From JANNVZ01 sp031418455 (GTDB lineage Bacteria > Bacteroidota > Bacteroidia > Flavobacteriales_D > Sanyastnellaceae): a stretch of DNA of 17,672 bases. Of this stretch, positions 8,010 to 14,823 are shown in pieces (the first letter of the stretch is position 1; the number at the start of each line of letters is the position of its first letter). The stretch is taken from NCBI GenBank assembly GCA_031418455.1, contig JANOXJ010000294.1, forward strand, positions 1 through 17,672, written 5' to 3'. The notes below the pieces were generated by a model. The model saw only the letters and a program-made list of their open reading frames with translations, was not told where the DNA came from and searched no databases. The position numbers were made by a program, and so were the translations under genes.

Positions 8010-8936
8010 ATGAAACAAAGTACATCGCACGTTTTAATGGTTAGGCCAGCCGCATTTAAAATGAACGAGCAAACAGCCGTAAACAATTACTACCAGCAAG
8101 CCCAGGCCCAAATGAGTAACGAACAGGCTTTGGCAAATGCTCAAATGGAATTTGACCTATTGCATAAAACATTGGTAAATGCGGGTATAACAGTTACTAT
8201 AATTGAGGACACACCAGAGCCCGAAACACCCGATGCTATTTTCCCCAACAATTGGGTTAGTTTTCATGAAAATAGCGCCTTGGTACACTATAGCATGTTT
8301 GCACAGAACAGGCGCGCAGAGCGAAAATTAGATTTACTCAGTGCGCTGCAGCAACATGGAATTAATTATTCAGAAAGTATTTCATTTACCGAATTTGAAA
8401 ACGAAAGCAAGTATTTAGAAGGAACCGGCAGCATGGTGCTAGACCGCGCTAATGGCATTGCTTATGCAAGCCTTAGCGAGCGAACGCATGCAGATTTAGT
8501 GGCCCTTTTTTGCACTAAAATGAATTTTACTCCTATCATTTTTCATGCTTTCCATACGGTGCAGAACGCACGCAAACCTATATACCATACCAATGTAATG
8601 ATGTGTGTAGGCAGCAAGTTTGCTGTGCTTTGCAGCAGCTGTATAGACAATGCAGCGGAGCGCGATATGGTTATAGATTCGCTTGCTTCTGCCGAAAAAG
8701 AAATCATTTATATAACCGAGCAGCAAGTAAATGAATTTGCAGGAAACATGTTGGAACTAAAGAATAATGCAGGCGACACATTAATAGTAATGTCGAGCCG
8801 TGCATATGAAAGTTTGTTGCCCGAACAAATAGCTGCGTTAAGCAAATACGGCACCTTGCTTCACTCGCCAATACCTACCATAGAAACACAAGGCGGTGGA
8901 AGCGCAAGATGTATGATAGCAGAAGTGTTTTACTAA
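8010..8936 (+). CDS. ctlX: citrulline hydrolase-type amidinotransferase-fold enzyme (CtlX)
   Basis: Member of the arginine deiminase/dimethylargininase superfamily (five-bladed beta/alpha propeller), closest by pattern to CtlX proteins proposed to hydrolyse citrulline to ornithine. The motif order fits: PDAIFPNNWVSFH (74-86) with the substrate-binding Asp, LEGTGSMVLDR (136-146) with Glu137, PIYHTNVMMCVG (190-201) with catalytic His193, FAGNMLEL (243-250), and GGGSARCMIAEVF (295-307) with nucleophile Cys301. Length of 308 aa is typical. The start ATG at 8010 gives MKQSTSHVLMVRPAAF, the usual beginning for the family. Its stop overlaps the stop of the convergent thiolase gene. An alternative specificity (arginine, dimethylarginine) cannot be excluded from sequence alone. 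Confidence 0.88.
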   Translation: MKQSTSHVLMVRPAAFKMNEQTAVNNYYQQAQAQMSNEQALANAQMEFDLLHKTLVNAGITVTIIEDTPEPETPDAIFPNNWVSFHENSALVHYSMFAQNRRAERKLDLLSALQQHGINYSESISFTEFENESKYLEGTGSMVLDRANGIAYASLSERTHADLVALFCTKMNFTPIIFHAFHTVQNARKPIYHTNVMMCVGSKFAVLCSSCIDNAAERDMVIDSLASAEKEIIYITEQQVNEFAGNMLELKNNAGDTLIVMSSRAYESLLPEQIAALSKYGTLLHSPIPTIETQGGGSARCMIAEVFY

Positions 8937-10132
8937 ACTCGCTCCAACACCACTGCATAACCCTGCCCCACTCCTATGCACATAGTGCACAAGGCATACT
9001 CTGCCTTTTGCTTGTGCAGTTCTATGCTGGCAGTTTGTATAAGTCTGGCACCGCTCATACCAAGCGGATGGCCAAGTGCAATAGCGCCACCATTAGGATT
9101 TATACGTGGGTCATTATCATCCAAACCTAACTTGCGTGTGCAGGCCAATACTTGCGCAGCAAACGCTTCGTTGAGTTCTATTATATCCATATCGTCAAGG
9201 GTAAGCCCCGCGCGCTCAAGCGCCAGCAAACTAGCGCCCACAGGCCCAATGCCCATAATGCGCGGCTCCACTCCAAACACTGCTGAGGATACAATTCTGG
9301 ACTTTGGCGTAAGATTATTTTTTACCAGCCCAGCCTCAGAGGCTATGAGCAATGCAGCGGCACCATCATTTAAACCGGAGGCGTTGCCAGCGGTAACGGT
9401 ACCGTCTTTTCTAAAAGCAGGTTTTAATTTGCCAAGCCCTTCCAAACTAGAATCGGCACGTGCAAATTCGTCTTTCGCAAAAGTTATGGTTTCTTTTTTT
9501 AAGGCTATCTCCACTGGTGAAATCTCTTCAGCCAGTCTTCCGCTAGCGGCTGCTCCAGCGGCTTTCTGCTGACTCCATAGTGCAAATTTGTCTTGGTCCT
9601 CGCGGCTTATATTATACAGTTCTGCAAGATTTTCAGCGGTTTCTCCCATGGCATCTACACCATACAGTTCTTTCATTTTGGGGTTTATAAAACGCCACCC
9701 AAAACTGCTGTCAAACATTTGCGCATCGCGCCCAAAAGGTGTAGATGTTTTTGAAATTACCCAAGGCCCGCGTGTCATATGCTCCACTCCGCCAGCTATG
9801 AATAAGTCGCCCTCATTGGCATTGGCAGCGCGAGCGGCATTCATTACAGCTGCCATACCCGATGCACATAGTCGGTTCACAGTTTCGGCAGGCACACCTG
9901 CTGGCAAACCTGCAAGCAGCACTGCCATGCGAGCCACATTTCTATTGTCTTCGCCTGCCTGATTGGCGCAGCCCATTATACAATCGGCTATAAGGCCAGC
10001 ATCCAATTTAGGATGGCGCAGCATAAGTTCCTTTAAAACATGTGCGGCCAAATCATCAGCACGCATGGGTGCTAGGGTGCCGCCAAAGTTTCCTATAGCG
10101 GTGCGAATTCCGTCTACTACGTATGCATTCAT
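8933..10132 (-). CDS. acetyl-CoA C-acyltransferase (thiolase), 3-oxoadipyl-CoA thiolase-like
   Basis: Degradative thiolase that cleaves a 3-oxoacyl-CoA with CoA to acetyl-CoA and a shortened acyl-CoA. Catalytic residues are all present: nucleophile Cys89 in NRLCASGM, N321-E-A-F, His355 in ALGHPLG, and Cys385 in CIGVGQG. The start MNAYVVDGIRTAIGNFGGTL and the stretches AGEDNRNVARMA (59-70), GWRFINPKMK (145-154) and CTMCIGVGQG (382-391) are strongly reminiscent of PcaF/PaaJ enzymes of the beta-ketoadipate and phenylacetate routes, which release succinyl-CoA. FadA-type use in beta-oxidation remains possible, so no symbol is given. Length of 399 aa is typical. It lies 18 bp downstream of a secreted vWA-like gene on the same strand and overlaps ctlX tail to tail by 4 bp. 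Confidence 0.93.
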   Translation of the reverse strand: MNAYVVDGIRTAIGNFGGTLAPMRADDLAAHVLKELMLRHPKLDAGLIADCIMGCANQAGEDNRNVARMAVLLAGLPAGVPAETVNRLCASGMAAVMNAARAANANEGDLFIAGGVEHMTRGPWVISKTSTPFGRDAQMFDSSFGWRFINPKMKELYGVDAMGETAENLAELYNISREDQDKFALWSQQKAAGAAASGRLAEEISPVEIALKKETITFAKDEFARADSSLEGLGKLKPAFRKDGTVTAGNASGLNDGAAALLIASEAGLVKNNLTPKSRIVSSAVFGVEPRIMGIGPVGASLLALERAGLTLDDMDIIELNEAFAAQVLACTRKLGLDDNDPRINPNGGAIALGHPLGMSGARLIQTASIELHKQKAEYALCTMCIGVGQGYAVVLERV

Positions 10133-10150
10133 GCCCGCAAATTAAGTGAA

Positions 10151-11605
10151 TTAACGGGCTAGTATGAACTCATTGTTTTTCAATATAAAATTTTGATTTC
10201 CTACTTTTAGATTATCGCCTTCTTTCAAATTGTGAAGACCTACATAGTCTTGTGTCATAGTATGCACACTGCCCTTAGTTTTGTAGGCCAGCGTTAAGTA
10301 GTCAGAATTGATAGTGCCAAGGTTAGAACCTGTAATAATTATATGCACAGGTATTTTCAATCGGTTATTCAAAACAAAATCGCGCACCGGAGCCCAATTG
10401 TCGGCTATTAGCACTAATTCCGTTTCTGGATAAATTTTCTTTTCAGCATACAAAAGTGCCTCTACATCATTTTCAGGTGCTTGCCCTCCGTTGCCATTTT
10501 GCATAGCTTGAAAACAGCGCAGCTCCACCCTTCTGCTATCGCCACTGCTTATATGATACAAACCGCCTGACGCTCCCATGGCTCCATCCGGTATATTATC
10601 GCCATCATTAAAAAATAAAAATTGCCTGGCTCTGTGTCCTTTGTCTATCATTTTGCGCCACTGCAACAGGTGCAGTGTGTATGGCGCCATTCCGCTGGTT
10701 ACATCGGTTACTATAAATAATTTTTTCCATTGTGTATTTCTATTTAGCACAGCTGACACTATGGTGTCATACTCCAATTGTTTATTCCTTTTTTGCAAGG
10801 GAATTAATTTCAACGTCACGTTTTTTTCTCTCAAGCAGGCGCACGTGCTATCCGATTTAAAATTAGAACGAAGCAATGTATCGTTGAAAGTAGGTGTTAT
10901 GTATTCCTTGTCTCTGTTCCAAATACCGCGGTGGTTATAGCGCACACCATTTTGCAATTTTCTATAGGATACAGGTAAATATTTACCTTCCCATTCAGCA
11001 TCGCCTTTGCGTTTCTTTATTTTTTTTCGTTTATCATTTTCCAAATAGCATTGGTATTGTTTAAGGTCTTTGTATAGCCACTGGGCCTCGTCCCAGGCAT
11101 TGGGTCGCTCATCCGTCATCACAAATTTGTTTTCCTTTAGCACATACTGCGGCCTTGTATAAACAACAAAACCGACAAAAGGCCTCTCGTTCACTACCAC
11201 TTCCATAGTATCAGTTTTATCTATTGGCTCTTGCTCCACCTCATACACATTCCATTCTATAGCCGAATTAAAAAAAAGAAAACCAGCATAACCAGCCAAT
11301 GCTCGAATTCTAAGAGTGTTTAATTCCTTTAGGTTTTTACCATTGGTTTCTTTGTACCGCGGATATACAAAATCCACACGGCAGGTGCCTTCTTTGGCTA
11401 TTCTATCTATTACATTCTTGTTGAAAAGCGAGTTCGCATTGTACTGAAAAGGCAGCCTGTACTTATTGCCACCATATGCAGCAGAGGCATAAGTATCTAC
11501 CTTAGTTACCTTGCCTGCTAAAATATATTCAGGCGATACTACCTGAGCCCGCGCTGTTATGCTGCATAGCATGAAGCAGGCAATTAATAATAGAACAGTT
11601 CTCAT
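10151..11605 (-). CDS. secreted protein with vWA-like domain, 484 aa
   Basis: A signal peptide is evident: R2, hydrophobic 4-16, cleavage likely after A-R-A20 before Q21. The first ~280 residues are of unknown type, with a Lys-rich patch (KRKKIKKRK, 192-200). Residues ~293-450 show a von Willebrand factor A pattern: a buried strand KKLFIVTDVTSGM with D301-x-T303-x-G305 in place of the MIDAS D-x-S-x-S, a second strand RQFLFFNDGD (327-336), a GGQAPENDVEALLYA loop and helix (373-387), a strand ELVLIADN (396-403), and LKIPVHIIITG (416-426). Metal binding is doubtful because the last Ser is Gly. A short beta-rich C-terminus follows. The gene is the upstream neighbour of the thiolase but has no functional link that I can see. 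Role unknown, possibly protein-protein interaction at the cell surface or periplasm. Confidence 0.75.
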   Translation of the reverse strand: MRTVLLLIACFMLCSITARAQVVSPEYILAGKVTKVDTYASAAYGGNKYRLPFQYNANSLFNKNVIDRIAKEGTCRVDFVYPRYKETNGKNLKELNTLRIRALAGYAGFLFFNSAIEWNVYEVEQEPIDKTDTMEVVVNERPFVGFVVYTRPQYVLKENKFVMTDERPNAWDEAQWLYKDLKQYQCYLENDKRKKIKKRKGDAEWEGKYLPVSYRKLQNGVRYNHRGIWNRDKEYITPTFNDTLLRSNFKSDSTCACLREKNVTLKLIPLQKRNKQLEYDTIVSAVLNRNTQWKKLFIVTDVTSGMAPYTLHLLQWRKMIDKGHRARQFLFFNDGDNIPDGAMGASGGLYHISSGDSRRVELRCFQAMQNGNGGQAPENDVEALLYAEKKIYPETELVLIADNWAPVRDFVLNNRLKIPVHIIITGSNLGTINSDYLTLAYKTKGSVHTMTQDYVGLHNLKEGDNLKVGNQNFILKNNEFILAR

Positions 11606-11614
11606 AGGTTAATG

Positions 11615-11629
11615 GTTATTTATAATAAC
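11615..11629. repeat. perfect inverted repeat upstream of the vWA-like gene
   Basis: GTTATT (11615-11620), TAT, AATAAC (11624-11629), 9 bp before the start codon of the minus-strand vWA-like gene. It could be an operator or a leader hairpin, but with six AT-rich pairs it may also be chance. Confidence 0.3.
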
Positions 11630-11744
11630 ATAAAAGTTCTAATACTCTGCATGGCAGGAAACAGAATATGTAACTCCATAGTAGTAAGAATATTTTTATT
11701 GATAAGTGATTTTTTTACATGAACAATCGTGTGTAAGACACATT

Positions 11745-11752
11745 TATGTTTG
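11745..11752 (+). promoter_or_regulatory. surE: -7 promoter box of surE
   Basis: TATGTTTG is an exact match to the Bacteroidota -7 box TAnnTTTG. It covers the first possible surE ATG (11746) and ends 5 bp before the second (11758), so the message would start at or just before 11758. A 5-bp inverted repeat (TGTGT at 11730-11734, ACACA at 11738-11742) lies directly upstream. A good -33 TTG is not evident. Confidence 0.45.
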
Positions 11753-11757
11753 CGCGT

Positions 11758-12537
11758 ATGAGTATAGACAAGCACCGCCCGTTAATATTAGTTACCAATG
11801 ACGATGGCGTATTTTCCAAAGGCATTATTTCGCTAGTAGAAATAATGATAAAACATGGCGATGTAGTAGTAGTAGCGCCCGACAAGCCACAGTCGGGTAT
11901 GGGCCACGCAGTTACCATAAACGATATGCTGCGATTGAATAAAGTAAATTTTCCGTTGGAGGTGCACTCCTCTTACTCGTGCAGTGGCACGCCTGTAGAC
12001 TGTGTAAAGCTGGCCATATCTAAAGTAATGCACCGCAAGCCTGACCTGCTGGTGAGTGGAATAAACCATGGCAGCAACAGCAGCATAAATGTGATATACA
12101 GTGGCACTATGAGTGCGGCTATGGAAGGCGCTGTAGAAAGCATTCCGTCCATTGGTTTCTCGCTATGCGCACATGGCGAGGACATAGACTTTAGCGCTTC
12201 GCAAATAGTAGTGGACAAAGTAGTGACCGAAGCCTTACTAAATGGAATACCGGAGGGCACGTGCCTAAATGTGAATATACCCGAAGGCCCCATTAAAGAT
12301 ATAAAAGGAATAAAAATTTGTAGCCAAGCCAAAGCCTATTGGGAAGACAACTTTGATGTGCGCAAAGACCCATCGGGCAAGCCTTACTACTGGCTTACAG
12401 GCGAGTTTAAAAACTTTGACGAACGTGCTGAAACGGATGAAATGGCACTTAGAAACAATTTTGTATCGGTAGTACCCGTTCATTACGACCTTACAGCATA
12501 CCATGCATTGAATGCTATTAAAACATGGAAATTATGA
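11758..12537 (+). CDS. surE: 5'/3'-nucleotidase SurE
   Basis: Metal-dependent phosphatase of nucleoside 5'- and 3'-monophosphates, cytosolic. Counting from the ATG at 11758, the metal site is N14-D15-D16-G, Ser46 in PQSGMGHAVT and Asn103 in SGINHGSN; the spacing matches characterised SurE proteins. The conserved YSGTMSAAMEGA (114-125) and SGTPVDCVK (76-84) are present. Length is 259 aa, as usual. An earlier in-frame ATG at 11746 would add MFAR, but it lies inside a perfect -7 promoter box, so 11758 is preferred. The stop TGA overlaps the ATG of the next gene (ATGA), which implies translational coupling. The gene is divergent from the vWA-like gene. Confidence 0.95.
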   Translation: MSIDKHRPLILVTNDDGVFSKGIISLVEIMIKHGDVVVVAPDKPQSGMGHAVTINDMLRLNKVNFPLEVHSSYSCSGTPVDCVKLAISKVMHRKPDLLVSGINHGSNSSINVIYSGTMSAAMEGAVESIPSIGFSLCAHGEDIDFSASQIVVDKVVTEALLNGIPEGTCLNVNIPEGPIKDIKGIKICSQAKAYWEDNFDVRKDPSGKPYYWLTGEFKNFDERAETDEMALRNNFVSVVPVHYDLTAYHALNAIKTWKL

Positions 12538-12833
12538 AAAAAGAAAAATGGAATAACATATGGGTAGGAATGGCTGTGGGCATTGCAGGTGCAATAGCTG
12601 GTTTTCTGCTTTTTGGTTTTGGTTTTGCACTCATCAACAAAACTACTTTTAGCTATTTCTGGAACGATATATTTCTTGGAGTGCAAGACTTTCAGAGCCG
12701 CATTATCACCTTTAGCATGCTTATCAATGTGGTGCTATTTTTTGTACTTACTAAAAGGAACTGGCTGGAAATGGCCAAAGGAATAATGGCCATTCTGGTG
12801 CTAAGTGTGCCGGTAGTAGCACTGTTGTATTAA
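12534..12833 (+). CDS. small three-helix membrane protein coupled to surE, 99 aa
   Basis: No family recognised. Three hydrophobic segments are visible: ~10-33 (Gly/Ala-rich, with GFLLFGFGFAL), ~56-73 and ~80-98. The N-terminus is MKKEKWNN, so by the positive-inside rule it is cytoplasmic. Start choice: ATG at 12534 shares ATGA with the surE stop, the classic coupled arrangement; the ATG at 12525 would give a 13-bp overlap and three extra residues. The C-terminus ends directly after the last helix. The transcript is closed by the strong terminator at 12867-12902. Function is unknown; coupling suggests it is made in step with SurE. Confidence 0.75.
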   Translation: MKKEKWNNIWVGMAVGIAGAIAGFLLFGFGFALINKTTFSYFWNDIFLGVQDFQSRIITFSMLINVVLFFVLTKRNWLEMAKGIMAILVLSVPVVALLY

Positions 12834-12866
12834 TAACAACAGCACATAACGACCTATATAAAAAAT

Positions 12867-12902
12867 AAAACACCCGCTCTAAAAATTTAGAGCGGGTGTT
12901 TT
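12867..12902. terminator. bidirectional rho-independent terminator
   Basis: A perfect 17-bp inverted repeat (12867-12883 and 12886-12902) with a 2-bp centre. The GC-rich core CACCCGCTCT pairs with AGAGCGGGTG, flanked by AAAA on the left and TTTT on the right, so it works in both directions. It lies between the convergent surE operon and the DUF3127 gene, 33 bp after one stop and 29 bp after the other. Confidence 0.93.
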
Positions 12903-12931
12903 GTATTTAGAACTTTGCTATTTCGTTTAAT

Positions 12932-13300
12932 TTAGAAAGGCAAATCATCGTCAGCTGGAGGAGCAAAATTGGCTGGAGCAGGTGCAGCAGCTGCAGGCGC
13001 ACTGGCATAAGTATTAGCTGCAGCTTGTGGCGCAGCACCTGCAGTGGCTTGTTCTAATTTCCATGCCTGCAGGTTTACATAATATTTGCCCTGGTACTCG
13101 CTACCGCGAATGTTGAAATGAACTTTTATCATTTCGCCTGAGTTAAATCCGCTTATTAAAGAAGTTTTGTCTTTTACTAAGTCAAAAGCTACATCCTGAG
13201 GGTATTGCTCTTCGGTAGTAATTACAAATTGGCGTTTAACAAATCCACTTGGAAAAGTTTGTTCGTCACTAATGACTTTGATACGTCCGGTAATGTCCAT
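12932..13300 (-). CDS. DUF3127 protein with SSB-like C-terminal tail, 122 aa
   Basis: Residues 1-85 match DUF3127: MDITGRIKVISDEQTF, S-G-F-VKRQFVITT, YPQDVAFDL, then GEMIKVHFNIRGSEYQGKYYVNLQAW. The strand pattern is that of a small OB-like beta barrel. Residues 86-116 are a flexible Ala/Pro linker. The last six residues are DDDLPF, close to the acidic tip (DDDIPF) by which bacterial single-stranded DNA-binding protein recruits RecQ, PriA, RecO and exonuclease I. A role in ssDNA or ssRNA binding is therefore plausible, but this is inference. Single gene between a terminator and a divergent promoter region shared with a DEAD-box helicase. Confidence 0.88.
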   Translation of the reverse strand: MDITGRIKVISDEQTFPSGFVKRQFVITTEEQYPQDVAFDLVKDKTSLISGFNSGEMIKVHFNIRGSEYQGKYYVNLQAWKLEQATAGAAPQAAANTYASAPAAAAPAPANFAPPADDDLPF

Positions 13301-13351
13301 GATTTTAAAAAGAAATTTTGATATTAAATAATTTAGAAATTGTTCGTAATG

Positions 13352-13380
13352 CTAAAATAACTATGGAGGCAGGCCACAAA
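13352..13380 (-). promoter_or_regulatory. candidate promoter of the DUF3127 gene
   Basis: On the minus strand: TTTG (13380-13377), 17-bp spacer, TATTTTAG (13359-13352), which fits TAnnTTTG with one mismatch. The start codon is about 50 bp downstream. Both boxes and spacing fit the Bacteroidota housekeeping pattern. Confidence 0.4.
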
Positions 13381-13449
13381 TTAGTTATCTAAAAGTAATT
13401 GTTTTCGGGGTGCAATTTAAACAACACTTAATACATATTGTCATAGCCG

Positions 13450-13457
13450 TACCTTCG
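13450..13457 (+). promoter_or_regulatory. candidate -7 box of the DEAD-box helicase gene
   Basis: TACCTTCG fits TAnnTTTG with one mismatch and lies 26 bp before the TTG start. The -33 element is not clear. Confidence 0.3.
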
Positions 13458-13483
13458 GGCAAAATTTTTAAGATATATACGCA

Positions 13484-14785
13484 TTGGAATTTTCAGAATT
13501 AAACTTACATCCGCAGTTATTAGAAGCTATAGGATACATGAATTTTAAGGTGGCTACTCCCATACAGGAGCAGTCCATACCACACATACTGGCCGGCAAA
13601 GACGTAATGGCCATAGCACAAACGGGCACCGGCAAAACAGCCGCCTTTGTGCTCCCCATGCTAAACATGATAATGGACCATGGGCACCACAAGTACACCC
13701 AAGCCCTAATAGTAGTGCCCACGCGAGAGCTGGCATTGCAAATAGAACAGGCCATACAAGGATACTCCTACTTTACATCCACCAACAGCATAGCCATATA
13801 TGGCGGTGGCGATGGTATGGATTTTAACCGCGAGCGCGCAGCCATAGCTAATGGTGTAGATATAATAATAGCCACTCCCGGCAGGCTTATTACGCACTTA
13901 AATGCTGGCATGGCCAATTTTAATGAATTGCGCTTTTTAGTGCTGGATGAGGCCGACAGAATGTTGGACATGGGTTTTCAGCCAGATTTATTAAGAATAA
14001 TGAGTGCCCTAAATGACAAGCGCCAAACCCTCATGTTCTCCGCCACCATGCCCGATGGTATAGCCCGCATGGCCAAAACATTTATGAACGACCCTGTGCG
14101 TGTGAACATAGGCATAAGCAAGCCAGCAGCAGGTGTAAAACAAGGCGCCTATGTAGTACACGAGGACCAAAAACTACCTTTGATAGTAGATATGCTGAGC
14201 GCACCCGAAAGAGAGGGCCAATGCATAATTGTGTTTTGCTCGCGCAAGCAAGAGGTGAGCAATTTGTACACAAAACTGAAAGCTGTAAAGCTAAATGTAG
14301 GCCGCATAAGCAGCGATTTAGAGCAAGCACAGCGCGAGGAAGTGCTCCAACAATTTAGAAGCAGAAGATTGAATGTGCTAGTGGCAACAGATGTAATAAG
14401 CCGAGGCATAGACATAGATAATATAGACATGGTGGTGAACTACGATGTGCCACGCGATGCGGAGGACTACGTGCACCGCATAGGCCGCACAGCCAGAGCA
14501 CAAAAGAAAGGAGAAGGAATTACCCTTGTTTCGCCAAAAGACCAAGGTGCATTTAAACGCATAGAAAACCTTATAGAAAGCGAAATAGAAAAACTACCTG
14601 TGCCTGAAAAATTTGGTGCAACACCGGAATACAAAGGAGTATCGGCCAGAGAAGGCGGCCACAGAAGTGGTGGCGGTGGACAGCGTGGCGGTGGCAACCG
14701 CAGTGGTGGTGGCGGAGGTGGCAACAGAAAACCACCTTTCAAACGCAAGCCTAGCCCCGGCCCTACAGGACCTGCTGCCAGCTAA
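13484..14785 (+). CDS. DEAD-box ATP-dependent RNA helicase with Gly-rich basic tail, 433 aa
   Basis: Unwinds RNA using ATP; this group (RhlE/DeaD-like) acts in ribosome assembly, RNA decay and cold growth. All motifs are intact: Q motif with ATPIQEQ (24-30), I AQTGTGKT (45-52), Ia PTRELAL (79-85), Ib TPGR (131-134), II DEAD (155-158), III SAT (186-188), V ATDVISRGID (301-310) and VI HRIGRTAR (331-338). The core ends near 370. Residues ~390-433 form a Gly/Arg-rich tail (RSGGGGQRGGGNRSGGGGGG) followed by a Lys/Pro end, typical for RNA annealing or localisation. The start is TTG at 13484: an in-frame stop lies at 13469-13471 and no ATG or GTG is between them, and MEFSELNLHPQLLEA fits the family N-terminus. 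Confidence 0.95.
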   Translation: MEFSELNLHPQLLEAIGYMNFKVATPIQEQSIPHILAGKDVMAIAQTGTGKTAAFVLPMLNMIMDHGHHKYTQALIVVPTRELALQIEQAIQGYSYFTSTNSIAIYGGGDGMDFNRERAAIANGVDIIIATPGRLITHLNAGMANFNELRFLVLDEADRMLDMGFQPDLLRIMSALNDKRQTLMFSATMPDGIARMAKTFMNDPVRVNIGISKPAAGVKQGAYVVHEDQKLPLIVDMLSAPEREGQCIIVFCSRKQEVSNLYTKLKAVKLNVGRISSDLEQAQREEVLQQFRSRRLNVLVATDVISRGIDIDNIDMVVNYDVPRDAEDYVHRIGRTARAQKKGEGITLVSPKDQGAFKRIENLIESEIEKLPVPEKFGATPEYKGVSAREGGHRSGGGGQRGGGNRSGGGGGGNRKPPFKRKPSPGPTGPAAS

Positions 14786-14823
14786 AATCAAAAGTGCTGT
14801 AGTTTATCAGAAAAGCATTTCGC

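Noticed and set aside
8976..9572. 198-residue open frame antisense to the thiolase, with further long frames to 10145
   Set aside because: It lies wholly within a well-supported thiolase gene, has biased Ser/Pro/Ala composition typical of an antisense shadow, and shows no family features.
14467..14748. Proline-rich open frame antisense to the helicase tail
   Set aside because: The proline run is only the reverse reading of the glycine repeats; the helicase is certain.
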